Below, piece after piece: positions 17,201 to 24,334 of a DNA stretch of 47,034 bases (within the stretch, counting starts at the first letter, position 1; the number at the start of each line of letters is the position of its first letter). The notes under the pieces were generated by a model that searched no databases, was not told the DNA's origin, and was given only the letters and a program-made list of their open reading frames with translations. Origin of the DNA: Neoroseomonas terrae (GTDB taxonomy: Bacteria > Pseudomonadota > Alphaproteobacteria > Acetobacterales > Acetobacteraceae); assembly GCF_018129025.1 (NCBI RefSeq), contig NZ_JAAEDI010000041.1, positions 1 to 47,034 on the forward strand, in the 5' to 3' direction. A program made the translations under genes and the position numbers.

Positions 17201-18017
17201 CGAGACCGGGCAGCGGCCCGCAGGCACCCCGCCGCTCGCGCCGCCCGCACCGCGGACCGATCCGAACGGGAACGGGCAGACCATCGCGCTGGAGGTCGAG
17301 ATCGCCGCGCCGCGCGCCGTCTTCGTGCGCGGCCGCGGGATCGATGCGGAATTCGGCGGGACGCTCGGCCTCGCCGGCACCGCGGCCGCGCCGATCGTTA
17401 CCGGGGGGCTGACGCTGCGGCGGGGCGAGTTCTCGGTGTTCGACCGCCGGCTTGATTTCCGCCGCGGCACCATCTCCTTCGATGCCGGCACGCTGGTGCC
17501 CTCGCTGGACTTCCTGGCGACGGCGCGGGCGCGGGAGGTGACGGCGAACGTGACCGTGACCGGGCCGGCGAACAACCCGAAGCTGGAATTCTCCTCCACC
17601 CCCGAACTGCCGCAGGACGAAGTGCTGTCGCGGCTGCTGTTCGACCGCCGGGCGAGCGAACTGAGCCCGTTCCAGCTTGCGCAGCTCGCCCAGGTGCTGG
17701 CGGGCGCGGCGGGGCTCGACGTGCCCGGTGCGGGCGGCATTCTCGACCGCATCCGGCGGGCACTGGCGCTCGACCGCCTTGCGGTGGGCAGTGACGGCAA
17801 CCAGGGCAGCGACAGCCGCGGCCAGGGCGCGACGCTGGAGACCGGGCGGTATGTCGCGGATGGGGTCTATGTCGGCGTGCGGCAGGGGGCCGATGGCGGT
17901 CCCCCGCGTGTCGGCGTGCAGGTCGACGTGCTGCCGCGGGTGCGGGTGCAGGCGGAGACGGGTGGAAACAGCAGCGCGGGCGACCGGCTAGGGGTGACGT
18001 TCGAATACGAGTATTGA
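14220..18017 (+). CDS. tamB: TamB-like translocation and assembly module protein
   Basis: TamB is a very long periplasmic protein anchored in the inner membrane that bridges to TamA, and is known for roles in outer-membrane protein assembly and phospholipid transport. The 1265-aa product has one N-terminal membrane helix (TLVIVGLPLLVLLLLTGALV, about 8-27). A repetitive, beta-rich Ala/Leu/Arg/Gly region follows, with recurring patterns such as LRATGPxxxP. The C-terminal DUF490 domain (about 900-1265) contains GGLTLRRGEFSVFDRRLDF and ends in an aromatic residue pattern (FEYEY). The ATG is one base after the tamA stop; upstream in-frame codons lie inside tamA. The length is typical for the family. 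Confidence 0.88.
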   Translation: MRRTLRIATLVIVGLPLLVLLLLTGALVWANTEGGRSTIARLAGDFVPGLSIEGLTGPLPSRIGVARLAMADAEGPWLELEGAEIALDLPALLGREARITVLSARRVALHRLPPSSEPPPPPDPNAPLIPALPELPVSVRLDRLAVERIELGEAVAGVAAVLSAEGELVYAAGRLSARIAARRLDAPAEVTVNLDLAPGADRLQARVEAREPPGGLIATMLGLPDRATEALLTLDGPASGAKLDLRASLGSDLTVTASGDVHAASDGAAGARLTLRAEAAPLLPENLRPIAMPLDVTLDAGIDAAQRVALRGLTVRAPAGEVTAEGSADLAASTVDIGARVALAGSAAFGELVPEAARWDSLRADLRATGPMATPTVALDVAPEGFGSSIPQAVAALGPAPRLTLRATLPDRIEALTLEGAALRVTAEGGVGETLDATLRATVADLAPLVPGFAGGVQAELRATGPRTDPSLALTAQGERLEGQGQVVEGLALDLRVATPFSAPRADGTLRATYAGLPVTLDLRGLPEGEKLRIEALTAGFGPARLVAQGLVDPQAATFVGEANLDVPDLAPFAALAGTPMAGRVGMRAVADLRDGVQGFDVTVEVPQATVAGTPLGGTLKAAGTLAALEASLEGRAQDARLTTRARVTQDGEARRIEVPELLLRRGADSLRTTAPARILLAADGAVAVEALTLTTSRGGTLRAEGRWGPEQADLRVTLSALQVAGLMALASPDTPAEGTIGAEARVTGPVADPSARFRVEATGLRFTDPALRGLPAGRVVVEGTAGARAADVRLEAAAGTALRATGTARLPGGFAANAPLAVRLEANSDLAALGGPLLAAGAQRVTGRATLQVDVAGTVGAPQASGRISVANATFRDLAQGITLTGIAAELRGDGDRVTIERFDGRTPGGGTLGATGTISPAAPGLPAEITVTARNARPLRSDLMTGVFDADLRLAGQLLEQSRLTGRIAVKRLDITVPEGLPRSVQRLDGVRETGQRPAGTPPLAPPAPRTDPNGNGQTIALEVEIAAPRAVFVRGRGIDAEFGGTLGLAGTAAAPIVTGGLTLRRGEFSVFDRRLDFRRGTISFDAGTLVPSLDFLATARAREVTANVTVTGPANNPKLEFSSTPELPQDEVLSRLLFDRRASELSPFQLAQLAQVLAGAAGLDVPGAGGILDRIRRALALDRLAVGSDGNQGSDSRGQGATLETGRYVADGVYVGVRQGADGGPPRVGVQVDVLPRVRVQAETGGNSSAGDRLGVTFEYEY

Positions 18018-18337
18018 AGCGGCGCGGGGTTACTCGATGTCCGGTGGCGGCAAGTCAGAGGAGGGCTCTGCCCTCCCTCCGAACCTCCACCCGCCAGGGG
18101 GTTGGACCCCCTGGACCGCAATCTGTTGGTGCGGGGCGCGGCGGTCTTCGCGCGCAAGGGCGGGTTGCGGCACCCTTCCTGCCAGCGGCGCACCGCACCG
18201 GGTTGAGGTTTGCAAAGGCCTTTCGGCCTTTGCTGGGGTGGTTTGGAGGGGCAACGCCCCTCCAATTCGACAGCCGAGATATCGGGCCAATCAGGAGGGG
18301 TCCGGAGGGCAGCACGCCTGTCCCCCAGGCGCGTGAC
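18018..18337. repeat. Intergenic multi-hairpin element (copy 1)
   Basis: No gene is supported here. Four perfect hairpins follow one another. GAGGGC/GCCCTC lies at 18061-18075, and CCAGGGGGT/ACCCCCTGG at 18094-18114. GCAAAGGCC/GGCCTTTGC lies at 18212-18233 with a TTTC loop, and TTGGAGGGGC/GCCCCTCCAA at 18243-18265 with an AAC loop. The part from about 18166 to 18265 is a homologue of 25327-25437. Stem bases differ between copies in a paired way, so the structure rather than the letters is conserved. It lies between the convergent tamB and RTX genes and may also end transcription. Confidence 0.7.
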
Positions 18338-21300
18338 CTATCCGATGAGATGAAAGTCGCTGAGCGTCGCCCCCGTCACGCGCAGCGTCTCGGCCGTGAA
18401 TCCGTCCGTGAACGAGAACATCCCGTCGCCCAGATCCGAGACGGCGACCGGGCGCGTGCTCACCACCACCAGGCGGTCGCCCTCGCCGGCGTTGAAGTCG
18501 AGGATGGCGTCGCCCTCCGTCTCGCCGAACACCATCCGGAAGATGTCGGCACCGGCCCCGCCGCGCATCACGTCGGCGCCCGCGCCGCCATTGATGACGT
18601 CGCGACCGTCGCCGCCATCGATCGTGTCGCTGCCGGCGCCGCCGAGGATCCAGTCCGCACCGCGACCGCCGAGGATCAGGTCGTCGCCGTCCTCGCCCCA
18701 GAGCTTGTCGTTGCCGTCGCCGCCGAACAGGGTGTCTCGGCCGCTGCCGCCGAGGAGCCGGTCTGCGCCGCCCCCGCCACGGATCAGGTCGTCGCCATTC
18801 CCGCCCCAGAGCCGGTCGTCACCGTCGCCGCCGAACAGGGTGTCGCGGCCGGCGCCGCCGGCGATGGTGTCGGCCCCGGCATTGCCCACCATCAGATCGT
18901 CACCCGCGCCGGCCATCAGGTAATCGTCGCCGGCACCGCCCCAGACGGTGTCGTCGCCAAAGCCGCCCGTGGCGGTGTCGTTGCCGTCACCGGCAGCGAC
19001 AAAGTCGTTGCCGGGCCCCGCCCGGACGCGGTCATCGCCGGCACCCGCCCAGATCTCGTCGTGGCCGGTGCCGCCATGCACGAAGTCGTCGCCACTGCCG
19101 CCGAGCAGCGTGTCGTCGCCGTGGCCGCCCGACAGCCGGTCGTCGCCGTCATCGCCGCGAAGTCGGTCGTTCCCACGGCCGCCATCGAGGATGTCGTCGC
19201 CACCGCCGCCGTCGATCGTGTCGCTGCCGGCATTGCCGAACAGGAAGTCCCTGCCCGCCTGTCCCGCCAGGATATCGTCGCCGCTGCCGCCGGACAGGCC
19301 GCTGCCGCCGGGATCGGCGAGGCCGCTGCCGGAGACGCTGTCGGCGAACAGCACCTGGTCGTCGAGCAGGAAGCCCTTGTAGTCCTTCAGCACGACATTG
19401 ATGGTCGCGGCGACGCCGCCCGGATTGTGGATGACGAGGTGATCGCCGAGCAGTTGCGTCTGCGCCCGTGTGGCGCCGATCAGCCGCAGGTCGATGAGGT
19501 CGTTGTCCTGGTATGAGAAGTCGGTGATCGTATATGTCACGGTGGTGGCCGACGGGACGACCGACACCAGCTGGAACAGGTCGGTGCCGCCGCCGCCGGT
19601 GAAGGTGAACTCGCCGGCGGAGAAGCCGCCGAGTGTGTCGGCGTTGGCGGACCCGATCAGTGCGAGCGGATAGCCGCCAGCGTAGTTCAGCACATCGCCC
19701 TGCGCGTCGCCGCCGCTGGTCTTCGCGCCGGTGTTGAAAAGCTGGACCGAGACGCCCTGCGCCGAGCCGGCGTAGCTGAAGGTGACGCCGCCGGCGGTCG
19801 CGTCGATGTAGTCGGCGCCGGCGCCGCCCTCGACCACGCCGCCCGCGGTCATGCGGATCCAGTCATTGAGCGTACCGCCGATGACGTTCTCGAAGCCCGT
19901 GAGGGTGTAGAGGTTGGTGGGCGTGAAGGGCGGGGCGTTGCCGACCGGCGCCGTGGTGCTGGACGGCGCGGCGCGCTCGCCCGCCTGCCCGGTCGTCAGA
20001 TCGACGAAGAGCTGCATCGGCGCCATGTACTGGCCGTAGAACACGCCGAAGGTGTCGGTGCCATCACCGCCGTCGAAGGCGCCGGAGCTGCCGCCGCCAT
20101 AGATCGTGTCGTCGCCGGTGCCGCCGGTGATGTCCTCGCCGAGGCTGCCTGCCCTGAAGCTGTAGATCAGGTCGTTGCCGTCGCCGCCGTGCAGGATGTC
20201 GGAATCGGTGGAGCCGTAAATGATGTCGTCGCCGCCGAGGCCATGCACCTCGGATGGCACCCCGGCGAAGACGGTGTCGAGATCCTGCATCGATTCCGGC
20301 GGGAGGATCGTCGGGTTGATCGTCAGGACGTCGGCATATTGCGTGCCGACGATGAAGGCGTTGGTGTAGTCGTCCTGGCTGCTGTGATAGATGAGCCCGC
20401 CGATGGCGCCGAACATCTCGACCGACATGCCGGCGGGAAGGTTGGCGCCGGATGGCGGCGTGAACCCACCATCGCTGAGATAGCCGCTGAGGTTCGAGAG
20501 CGAGCTGAAATTGCCGTCATGCTCGATGTTCGTCGCGTTCGACAGGACGATGTTGAGGAGCAGCTTGATCTGGTCTTCATCGTTCTGCGTGAGCCCGACC
20601 GAGGCCAGGAAATCGTCGCTCAGCCTTACCTCGGCATACAGTTTCTGGTTGGCATTGTCATAGAACTGTATGCCCCAGCCGGTGTCGCCCCCGGCATCCG
20701 GGTTGAAGTAGACGACCGTCTCCGCAAGATCCACGCCGGCCGCCACCGGGAGGACCAGGATGTCCTGGCTCGGATCGAAGTCGCGAATGACGAGGACATC
20801 CTCGGCGGGCGTCTCGCTCGGGCTGAGATTCGCGATCCAGCTGAAGAAATCCGCCACCAGCGCGTCGCCGATGCCGCCCAGGGCCGCGGAGATGAAGCCG
20901 GTCGCGAGGTCCTTCGCTTCGCCCTTGAAGAAATCGGCAAGGACGCTCTGGACACCATCCCCGTTGATGATGGCGAGGTTCTTGTCGACGAACTGGCCCC
21001 AGAAGGAAGCGCCGTCATTCGCTTCCTCGCTGTAGCTCAGCATGAAGACGTCGGCGCCGCCGCCGCCGGTCAGGATGTCGAGGTAGCCGGTGCCGCGCGG
21101 GCCGCCATACAGGAAGTCCGACCCCGTGCCGCCGGTGATGGTGTCCGACCCGTCGCCGCCGAACAGCTGGTTGCTGCCCGAACTGGTTGAGATCAGGTCG
21201 TTGCCCTGCCCGCCCGTGAGAATGTCGTCGCCGCCACCACCGTGGATGGTGTCGTTGCCGTCGAGGCCATCGATCGTGTCGTTGCCGTCGCCCGACGGAT

Positions 21301-21850
21301 CATAGGCAGCCGGGGTGAAGCCGGTCGTGCCCGGCCAGAGCACGAAGTAGTCCGCCTCGTCGCCATACAGCAGGTCGTCCTGCCAGGTGCCGACGATGGA
21401 ATCATTGCCCGAGCCGCCATAGGCGTTGAGCGCGTTGTCATCGATGGGATCGGGCGTGGAGATGACGTCGTCGCCCGGGCCGGCCAGGATGTAGGACGAC
21501 TGGAACTGGTCCTGCATGGCCGGCGGCTGCACGGCGATGCTGATCGTGTCGTCGCCCTCGCCCGTGCCGAAGGTGCCGTAGATCTCCGTATAGAGCGTGT
21601 CGTCCTGGTCGATGCCCGAGGGCGTCGTCCAGACGTACCAGTACTGGTAGAAGGTCTCGAGAAACTCGTTGCTGATGTTGATGTCGTAGGCATTGTCGGC
21701 CGCGACCTTGTAGACGAGGGTCAGGTCGTCGCCGGGATTCTCGTCATGGTTCTGCGTCCAGCCGCGCGCGGAGATGCTGACGGCGCCCACGCGAAGCGCT
21801 TCCCGATCGCCCCAATTCATGAGAATTATCCCATTTTTGCGCAGAGCCAT
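18338..21850 (-). CDS. Large RTX calcium-binding protein, probable type I secretion substrate
   Basis: This 1170-aa acidic protein carries three blocks of glycine/aspartate RTX nonapeptides. They are near the N-terminus (about 145-275), in the middle (about 540-605), and as an uninterrupted run of 28 repeats at residues 854-1105. RTX repeats fold into Ca-binding beta-rolls outside the cell. There is no Sec signal. The 65-residue tail after the repeats, ending SDFHLIG, fits an uncleaved type I secretion signal. No catalytic domain is recognisable between the blocks, so adhesin, surface-layer or enzyme roles remain open. No type I ABC/HlyD/TolC genes occur in the window. The ATG at 21850 is used; one ten codons later (21820) is possible. 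A candidate promoter, TTGCCG with TAGATT 18 bases downstream, lies about 30 bases upstream. Confidence 0.85.
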   Translation of the reverse strand: MALRKNGIILMNWGDREALRVGAVSISARGWTQNHDENPGDDLTLVYKVAADNAYDINISNEFLETFYQYWYVWTTPSGIDQDDTLYTEIYGTFGTGEGDDTISIAVQPPAMQDQFQSSYILAGPGDDVISTPDPIDDNALNAYGGSGNDSIVGTWQDDLLYGDEADYFVLWPGTTGFTPAAYDPSGDGNDTIDGLDGNDTIHGGGGDDILTGGQGNDLISTSSGSNQLFGGDGSDTITGGTGSDFLYGGPRGTGYLDILTGGGGADVFMLSYSEEANDGASFWGQFVDKNLAIINGDGVQSVLADFFKGEAKDLATGFISAALGGIGDALVADFFSWIANLSPSETPAEDVLVIRDFDPSQDILVLPVAAGVDLAETVVYFNPDAGGDTGWGIQFYDNANQKLYAEVRLSDDFLASVGLTQNDEDQIKLLLNIVLSNATNIEHDGNFSSLSNLSGYLSDGGFTPPSGANLPAGMSVEMFGAIGGLIYHSSQDDYTNAFIVGTQYADVLTINPTILPPESMQDLDTVFAGVPSEVHGLGGDDIIYGSTDSDILHGGDGNDLIYSFRAGSLGEDITGGTGDDTIYGGGSSGAFDGGDGTDTFGVFYGQYMAPMQLFVDLTTGQAGERAAPSSTTAPVGNAPPFTPTNLYTLTGFENVIGGTLNDWIRMTAGGVVEGGAGADYIDATAGGVTFSYAGSAQGVSVQLFNTGAKTSGGDAQGDVLNYAGGYPLALIGSANADTLGGFSAGEFTFTGGGGTDLFQLVSVVPSATTVTYTITDFSYQDNDLIDLRLIGATRAQTQLLGDHLVIHNPGGVAATINVVLKDYKGFLLDDQVLFADSVSGSGLADPGGSGLSGGSGDDILAGQAGRDFLFGNAGSDTIDGGGGDDILDGGRGNDRLRGDDGDDRLSGGHGDDTLLGGSGDDFVHGGTGHDEIWAGAGDDRVRAGPGNDFVAAGDGNDTATGGFGDDTVWGGAGDDYLMAGAGDDLMVGNAGADTIAGGAGRDTLFGGDGDDRLWGGNGDDLIRGGGGADRLLGGSGRDTLFGGDGNDKLWGEDGDDLILGGRGADWILGGAGSDTIDGGDGRDVINGGAGADVMRGGAGADIFRMVFGETEGDAILDFNAGEGDRLVVVSTRPVAVSDLGDGMFSFTDGFTAETLRVTGATLSDFHLIG
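18536..19291 (-). repeat. 28 tandem RTX nonapeptide units (27-bp DNA period)
   Basis: The C-terminal block of the RTX gene consists of 28 consecutive GGxGxDxux units without interruption. A higher-order period of four units (108 bp) is visible: CGCCGAACAGGGTGTC recurs at 18721-18736 and 18829-18844. This is a sign of recent unit duplication by slippage or unequal crossing over. The repeat is protein-coding and is not a CRISPR array. Confidence 0.9.
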
Positions 21851-21930
21851 GCGCCTGCGCTTAACTTATAATCAATCTAGGGTCGTATTGTATGCAGCGG
21901 CAAGGGTGATCCGGGGCCGCCGCGCGCCGG

Positions 21931-23085
21931 TCATCCCGGCGGCGCACCCAGGGCCTCGATCACCGCGGCGCGCTTTTCCATCCACCAGCCATGCTGGGGC
22001 GGCCAGCACGCGAAGACATCTTCCGTCGTGCCCGGCTCCAGCACGCCGCGCGCCATCAGCGCCCAGTTGGGGTTGTTCATCGCCTCGCGACCGATGGCGA
22101 TGAGGTCGGCCTCACCGGCGGCGAGCGCCGCCTCCGCCTGGTGCGGGCCGATGATGAGGCCGACGGCCATGGCGGCGAGGCCCGTCTCCCGCCTGATCTC
22201 CGCCGCATAGGGCAGTTGGAAGCCATAGCCGCGCGGCACGCGCTTCGATCCTGTCGCCGAACCGCCGATGCCGCCCGAGGAGCAATCGACCACGTCGACG
22301 CCGAGCGTCTTCATGGCATGGGCGAAGGCCAGGCTGTCTTCCATCGTCCATCCGCCATCCACGCCATCCACCGACGAGATGCGGACGAAGACGGGGCGGT
22401 CCTCCGGCCAGGCGGCGCGCACGGCCTCGATGACCTGCAGGGGGAATCGCATGCGGCCGGCGAGGTCGCCGCCGAAGCTGTCGTTTCGGGTGTTGGAGAT
22501 CGGAGAGAGGAACTGGTGCAGCAGGTAGCCATGGGCGCAGTGCACCTCGACCGCCTCGAACCCTGCGGCGCGGGCGCGCTTCGCCCCGGTCGCAAAGGCA
22601 TCGACGATGCGGGCCATGCCGGCGGCGTCGAGCGCCGCGGGGGTCAGGAAACCGTCGCCGATCGGCTTCGCCACGGCAGAGACGATGTCCCAGGTGGTTT
22701 CGCCGCGCGCGACCTGGTCCGGGCCAAGCGGGCCGTTGCCCTCCCATGGCCGCTGCATCGCGCCCTTCCGGCCGGCGTGGCCAAGCTGGATCGCGGGCAC
22801 CGCACCCTGGGTCCTGATGAAATCCGCAATGCGCTTCAGCGGCGCGATGTGGTCGTCGGACCAGAGGCCGAGATCGCCATGGGTGATCCGCCCCTCCCGC
22901 AGGACGGAGACGACCTCGGAGAAGACCAGGCCGAAACCGCCCACCGCGAAGCGGCCGAGCTGGACCATGTGCCAGTCATTCGCCATGCCCTCGGTCGCGG
23001 AGTACTGGCACAGCGGCGGCACCACCGCACGGTTGGGGATGGTCAGGCCACGCAGCGTCATCGGCGAGAACAGCAGCGATCCCAT
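21931..23085 (-). CDS. Old yellow enzyme family NADH:flavin oxidoreductase, YqjM-like
   Basis: This 384-aa FMN-dependent ene-reductase reduces activated C=C bonds with NAD(P)H. The thermophilic-like (YqjM) subgroup is indicated by Cys26 and Tyr28 in the segment PPLCQYS, at the same numbers as in YqjM, and by the substrate-binding His pair in VEVHCAHGYLLHQF. The segment QLGHAGRKG (about 110-118) binds flavin. The ATG at 23085 has a strong AGGAGG ribosome binding site, which settles the start against a much longer open frame. It lies 77 bases downstream of soxR on the same strand, so it may be co-transcribed and take part in the response to redox-active or electrophilic compounds; this is inferred. 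Confidence 0.9.
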   Translation of the reverse strand: MGSLLFSPMTLRGLTIPNRAVVPPLCQYSATEGMANDWHMVQLGRFAVGGFGLVFSEVVSVLREGRITHGDLGLWSDDHIAPLKRIADFIRTQGAVPAIQLGHAGRKGAMQRPWEGNGPLGPDQVARGETTWDIVSAVAKPIGDGFLTPAALDAAGMARIVDAFATGAKRARAAGFEAVEVHCAHGYLLHQFLSPISNTRNDSFGGDLAGRMRFPLQVIEAVRAAWPEDRPVFVRISSVDGVDGGWTMEDSLAFAHAMKTLGVDVVDCSSGGIGGSATGSKRVPRGYGFQLPYAAEIRRETGLAAMAVGLIIGPHQAEAALAAGEADLIAIGREAMNNPNWALMARGVLEPGTTEDVFACWPPQHGWWMEKRAAVIEALGAPPG

Positions 23086-23162
23086 GCGGGGCGTCCTCCT
23101 GGGGCGATTGGTTGCGGCCAGGATGGAACGGGTCGGGCGGCGATGGAAACCCGGCGCTCCGG

Positions 23163-23618
23163 TCAGCGCCGCAGCAGGATGCGCGGGCCGGCGCCGTCGC
23201 GGGCCAGCCGGTCCTCCGGATTGCGTAGCGGGCAGTCGGCCAGCGAAAGGCAGCCGCAGCCGATGCAACTGTCCAGTTCGTCGCGCAGGCGCCGCAGCGT
23301 CTCGATCCGCTGGTCGATCATCGACTGCCAGGCCCCGGCGAGCCGCCGCCAGTCATCCGCCGCGGGCGAGCGCCCGGCGGGCATAGCAACGAGGAACTCC
23401 GCCATCGCCTTCAGCGACAGCCCCGCACGCTGCGCGACCTGGATGATGGCGATCCGCCGCAGCACCGAACGTTCGTAGCGCCGCTGATTGCCTGCGGTGC
23501 GCCAGCCGGCGATCAGCCCCTGCGCCTCATAGAAATGCACGGTCGAGACCGGCACGCCGCTGCGCGACGCGACCTCCCCGACCGTCAGACCCGTCTTCGT
23601 GCGCTTGACCTCAACCAT
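23163..23618 (-). CDS. soxR: SoxR redox-sensing transcriptional activator (MerR family)
   Basis: SoxR is a dimeric MerR-type activator whose [2Fe-2S] cluster is oxidised by redox-cycling compounds or superoxide. The 151-aa protein has an N-terminal winged HTH (LTVGEVASRSGVPVSTVHFY, residues 11-30), a dimerisation helix, and the cluster motif CIGCGCLSLADC with Cys118, Cys121, Cys123 and Cys129, one less than the E. coli numbers. The ATG at 23618 aligns with known SoxR N-termini. It lies in the centre of an 18-bp SoxR box, so the protein binds across its own start codon and probably affects its own expression. No soxS is present, as in most non-enteric bacteria, so targets are likely direct: the divergent DoxX-like gene and perhaps the downstream ene-reductase. 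Confidence 0.95.
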   Translation of the reverse strand: MVEVKRTKTGLTVGEVASRSGVPVSTVHFYEAQGLIAGWRTAGNQRRYERSVLRRIAIIQVAQRAGLSLKAMAEFLVAMPAGRSPAADDWRRLAGAWQSMIDQRIETLRRLRDELDSCIGCGCLSLADCPLRNPEDRLARDGAGPRILLRR

Positions 23619-23635
23619 GGTTGAGGTTCTATAAG
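23605..23635 (+). promoter_or_regulatory. SoxR-controlled promoter with 18-bp SoxR box and 19-bp spacer
   Basis: The -35 hexamer TTGACC (23605-23610) and the -10 hexamer TATAAG (23630-23635) are 19 bases apart, the overlong spacer required by MerR-family activators. Between them lies the perfect palindrome CCTCAACCATGGTTGAGG (23609-23626), which has the same outer half-sites (CCTCAA, TTGAGG) as the E. coli soxS box. It faces the DoxX-like gene, whose ATG is about 45 bases from the expected transcription start. The palindrome also covers the soxR start codon. Confidence 0.88.
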
Positions 23636-23685
23636 CCCTGTCGGCCGGGCGCGGAAGCGCCGCGCCCCCATTCGCCGGAGCCGAC

Positions 23686-24072
23686 ATGACCCCTTCCCGC
23701 TCGCCCCGATCCCTGCTGCGCTTTGCCCTGAACGGCCTGCTGGCCGTGTTCTTCCTGGTGGGCGGCACGCTGAACCTGTTCCCGCCGGACGCCATCCGGC
23801 AGGACTATGCCCGCTGGGGCTATCCGGCCTGGTTTCACCTCGTGACCGGCACGCTGGAACTGCTCGCTTCCGGGCTGATCGCGATGCCGCGGACCCGCGA
23901 ACTCGGCCGTGCCATCGCGGCCGTCGTGATGCTGGGGGCGCTGACGACCCTGCTGGTCTTCGCGGATTACGGGCATGCGATGGCACCCGCTATCGTGCTC
24001 GCCGCCCTGCTGGCGAGCCAGTACCTCGACGGGAAGGCGCGCGCGGCACACTGGGAAGGCCGGGCATTTTAA
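23686..24072 (+). CDS. DoxX-like four-helix membrane protein under SoxR control
   Basis: This 128-aa inner-membrane protein has four predicted helices (about 10-28, 45-65, 72-92 and 97-115), in the pattern of the DoxX-like family. Some members belong to respiratory or oxidoreductase complexes and to thiol-stress membrane systems. The ATG has a GGAG ribosome binding site five bases upstream. The promoter in front carries a canonical SoxR box, so expression should rise with redox-cycling agents. The biochemical role is not known. A small quinone-linked protein or one changing membrane permeability to redox-active compounds would fit, but that is inference. Confidence 0.75.
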   Translation: MTPSRSPRSLLRFALNGLLAVFFLVGGTLNLFPPDAIRQDYARWGYPAWFHLVTGTLELLASGLIAMPRTRELGRAIAAVVMLGALTTLLVFADYGHAMAPAIVLAALLASQYLDGKARAAHWEGRAF

Positions 24073-24329
24073 TAGGCCCTCAAGCGGCGGGCGGCGGCCA
24101 TCCGGCCGCCTTGCCTTCGCGCCCTGCACGGCCGGCGCCGCGGACTAGGGACGGTCTGGGCGCGGTCGCGCTGTGCGCTCGCGGCCCGCGGCCTCGGCCC
24201 AGGCCGAAGGCGTGTCGAGATCAGTTGGGGATGCTATCCCCGCGGCGCCGGGGCCAATGACGGCGCGGGCGCGGTCGTGCCATGCGCTCCCGGCGCGAGG
24301 CCTTGCGCCGGGCCGACGGAGCATTGATC
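24073..24329. other. Intergenic region holding a diverged direct repeat
   Basis: No complete gene is supported in these 257 bases. Two related 69-base units, listed separately, occupy most of the right half. The rest is featureless GC-rich sequence downstream of two convergent genes. Confidence 0.5.
24157..24225 (-). repeat. Diverged 69-bp direct repeat, unit A
   Basis: This unit aligns without gaps to 24266-24334 at 50 of 69 bases. Read on the minus strand in one frame, both units encode a similar 23-residue peptide sharing PSA, RER and ARPRP. Only two of the 19 differences fall at second codon positions, a coding-like pattern. No start codon or ribosome binding site is apparent, so whether it is translated is unknown. 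Confidence 0.5.
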
Positions 24330-24334
24330 TCAGC
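24266..24334 (-). repeat. Diverged 69-bp direct repeat, unit B
   Basis: This is the partner of 24157-24225. It begins inside the stop codon of the permease gene on the minus strand. In one frame it encodes AEINAPSARRKASRRERMA followed by RPRP, and it is open for about 14 further codons. It could be a decayed duplicate of a small coding element or an intergenic repeat family of this lineage. Confidence 0.5.

Noticed and set aside
18536..19291. Regular DNA repeat resembling a CRISPR array
   Set aside because: The 27-bp period is a nonapeptide coding repeat (GGxGxDxux) inside an open frame; there are no unique spacers of constant length and no cas genes.
18014..19516. 500-codon open frame on the plus strand opposite the RTX repeats
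   Set aside because: It is the antisense of glycine/aspartate repeats, giving a monotonous Val/Ala product; the repeats read properly on the minus strand.
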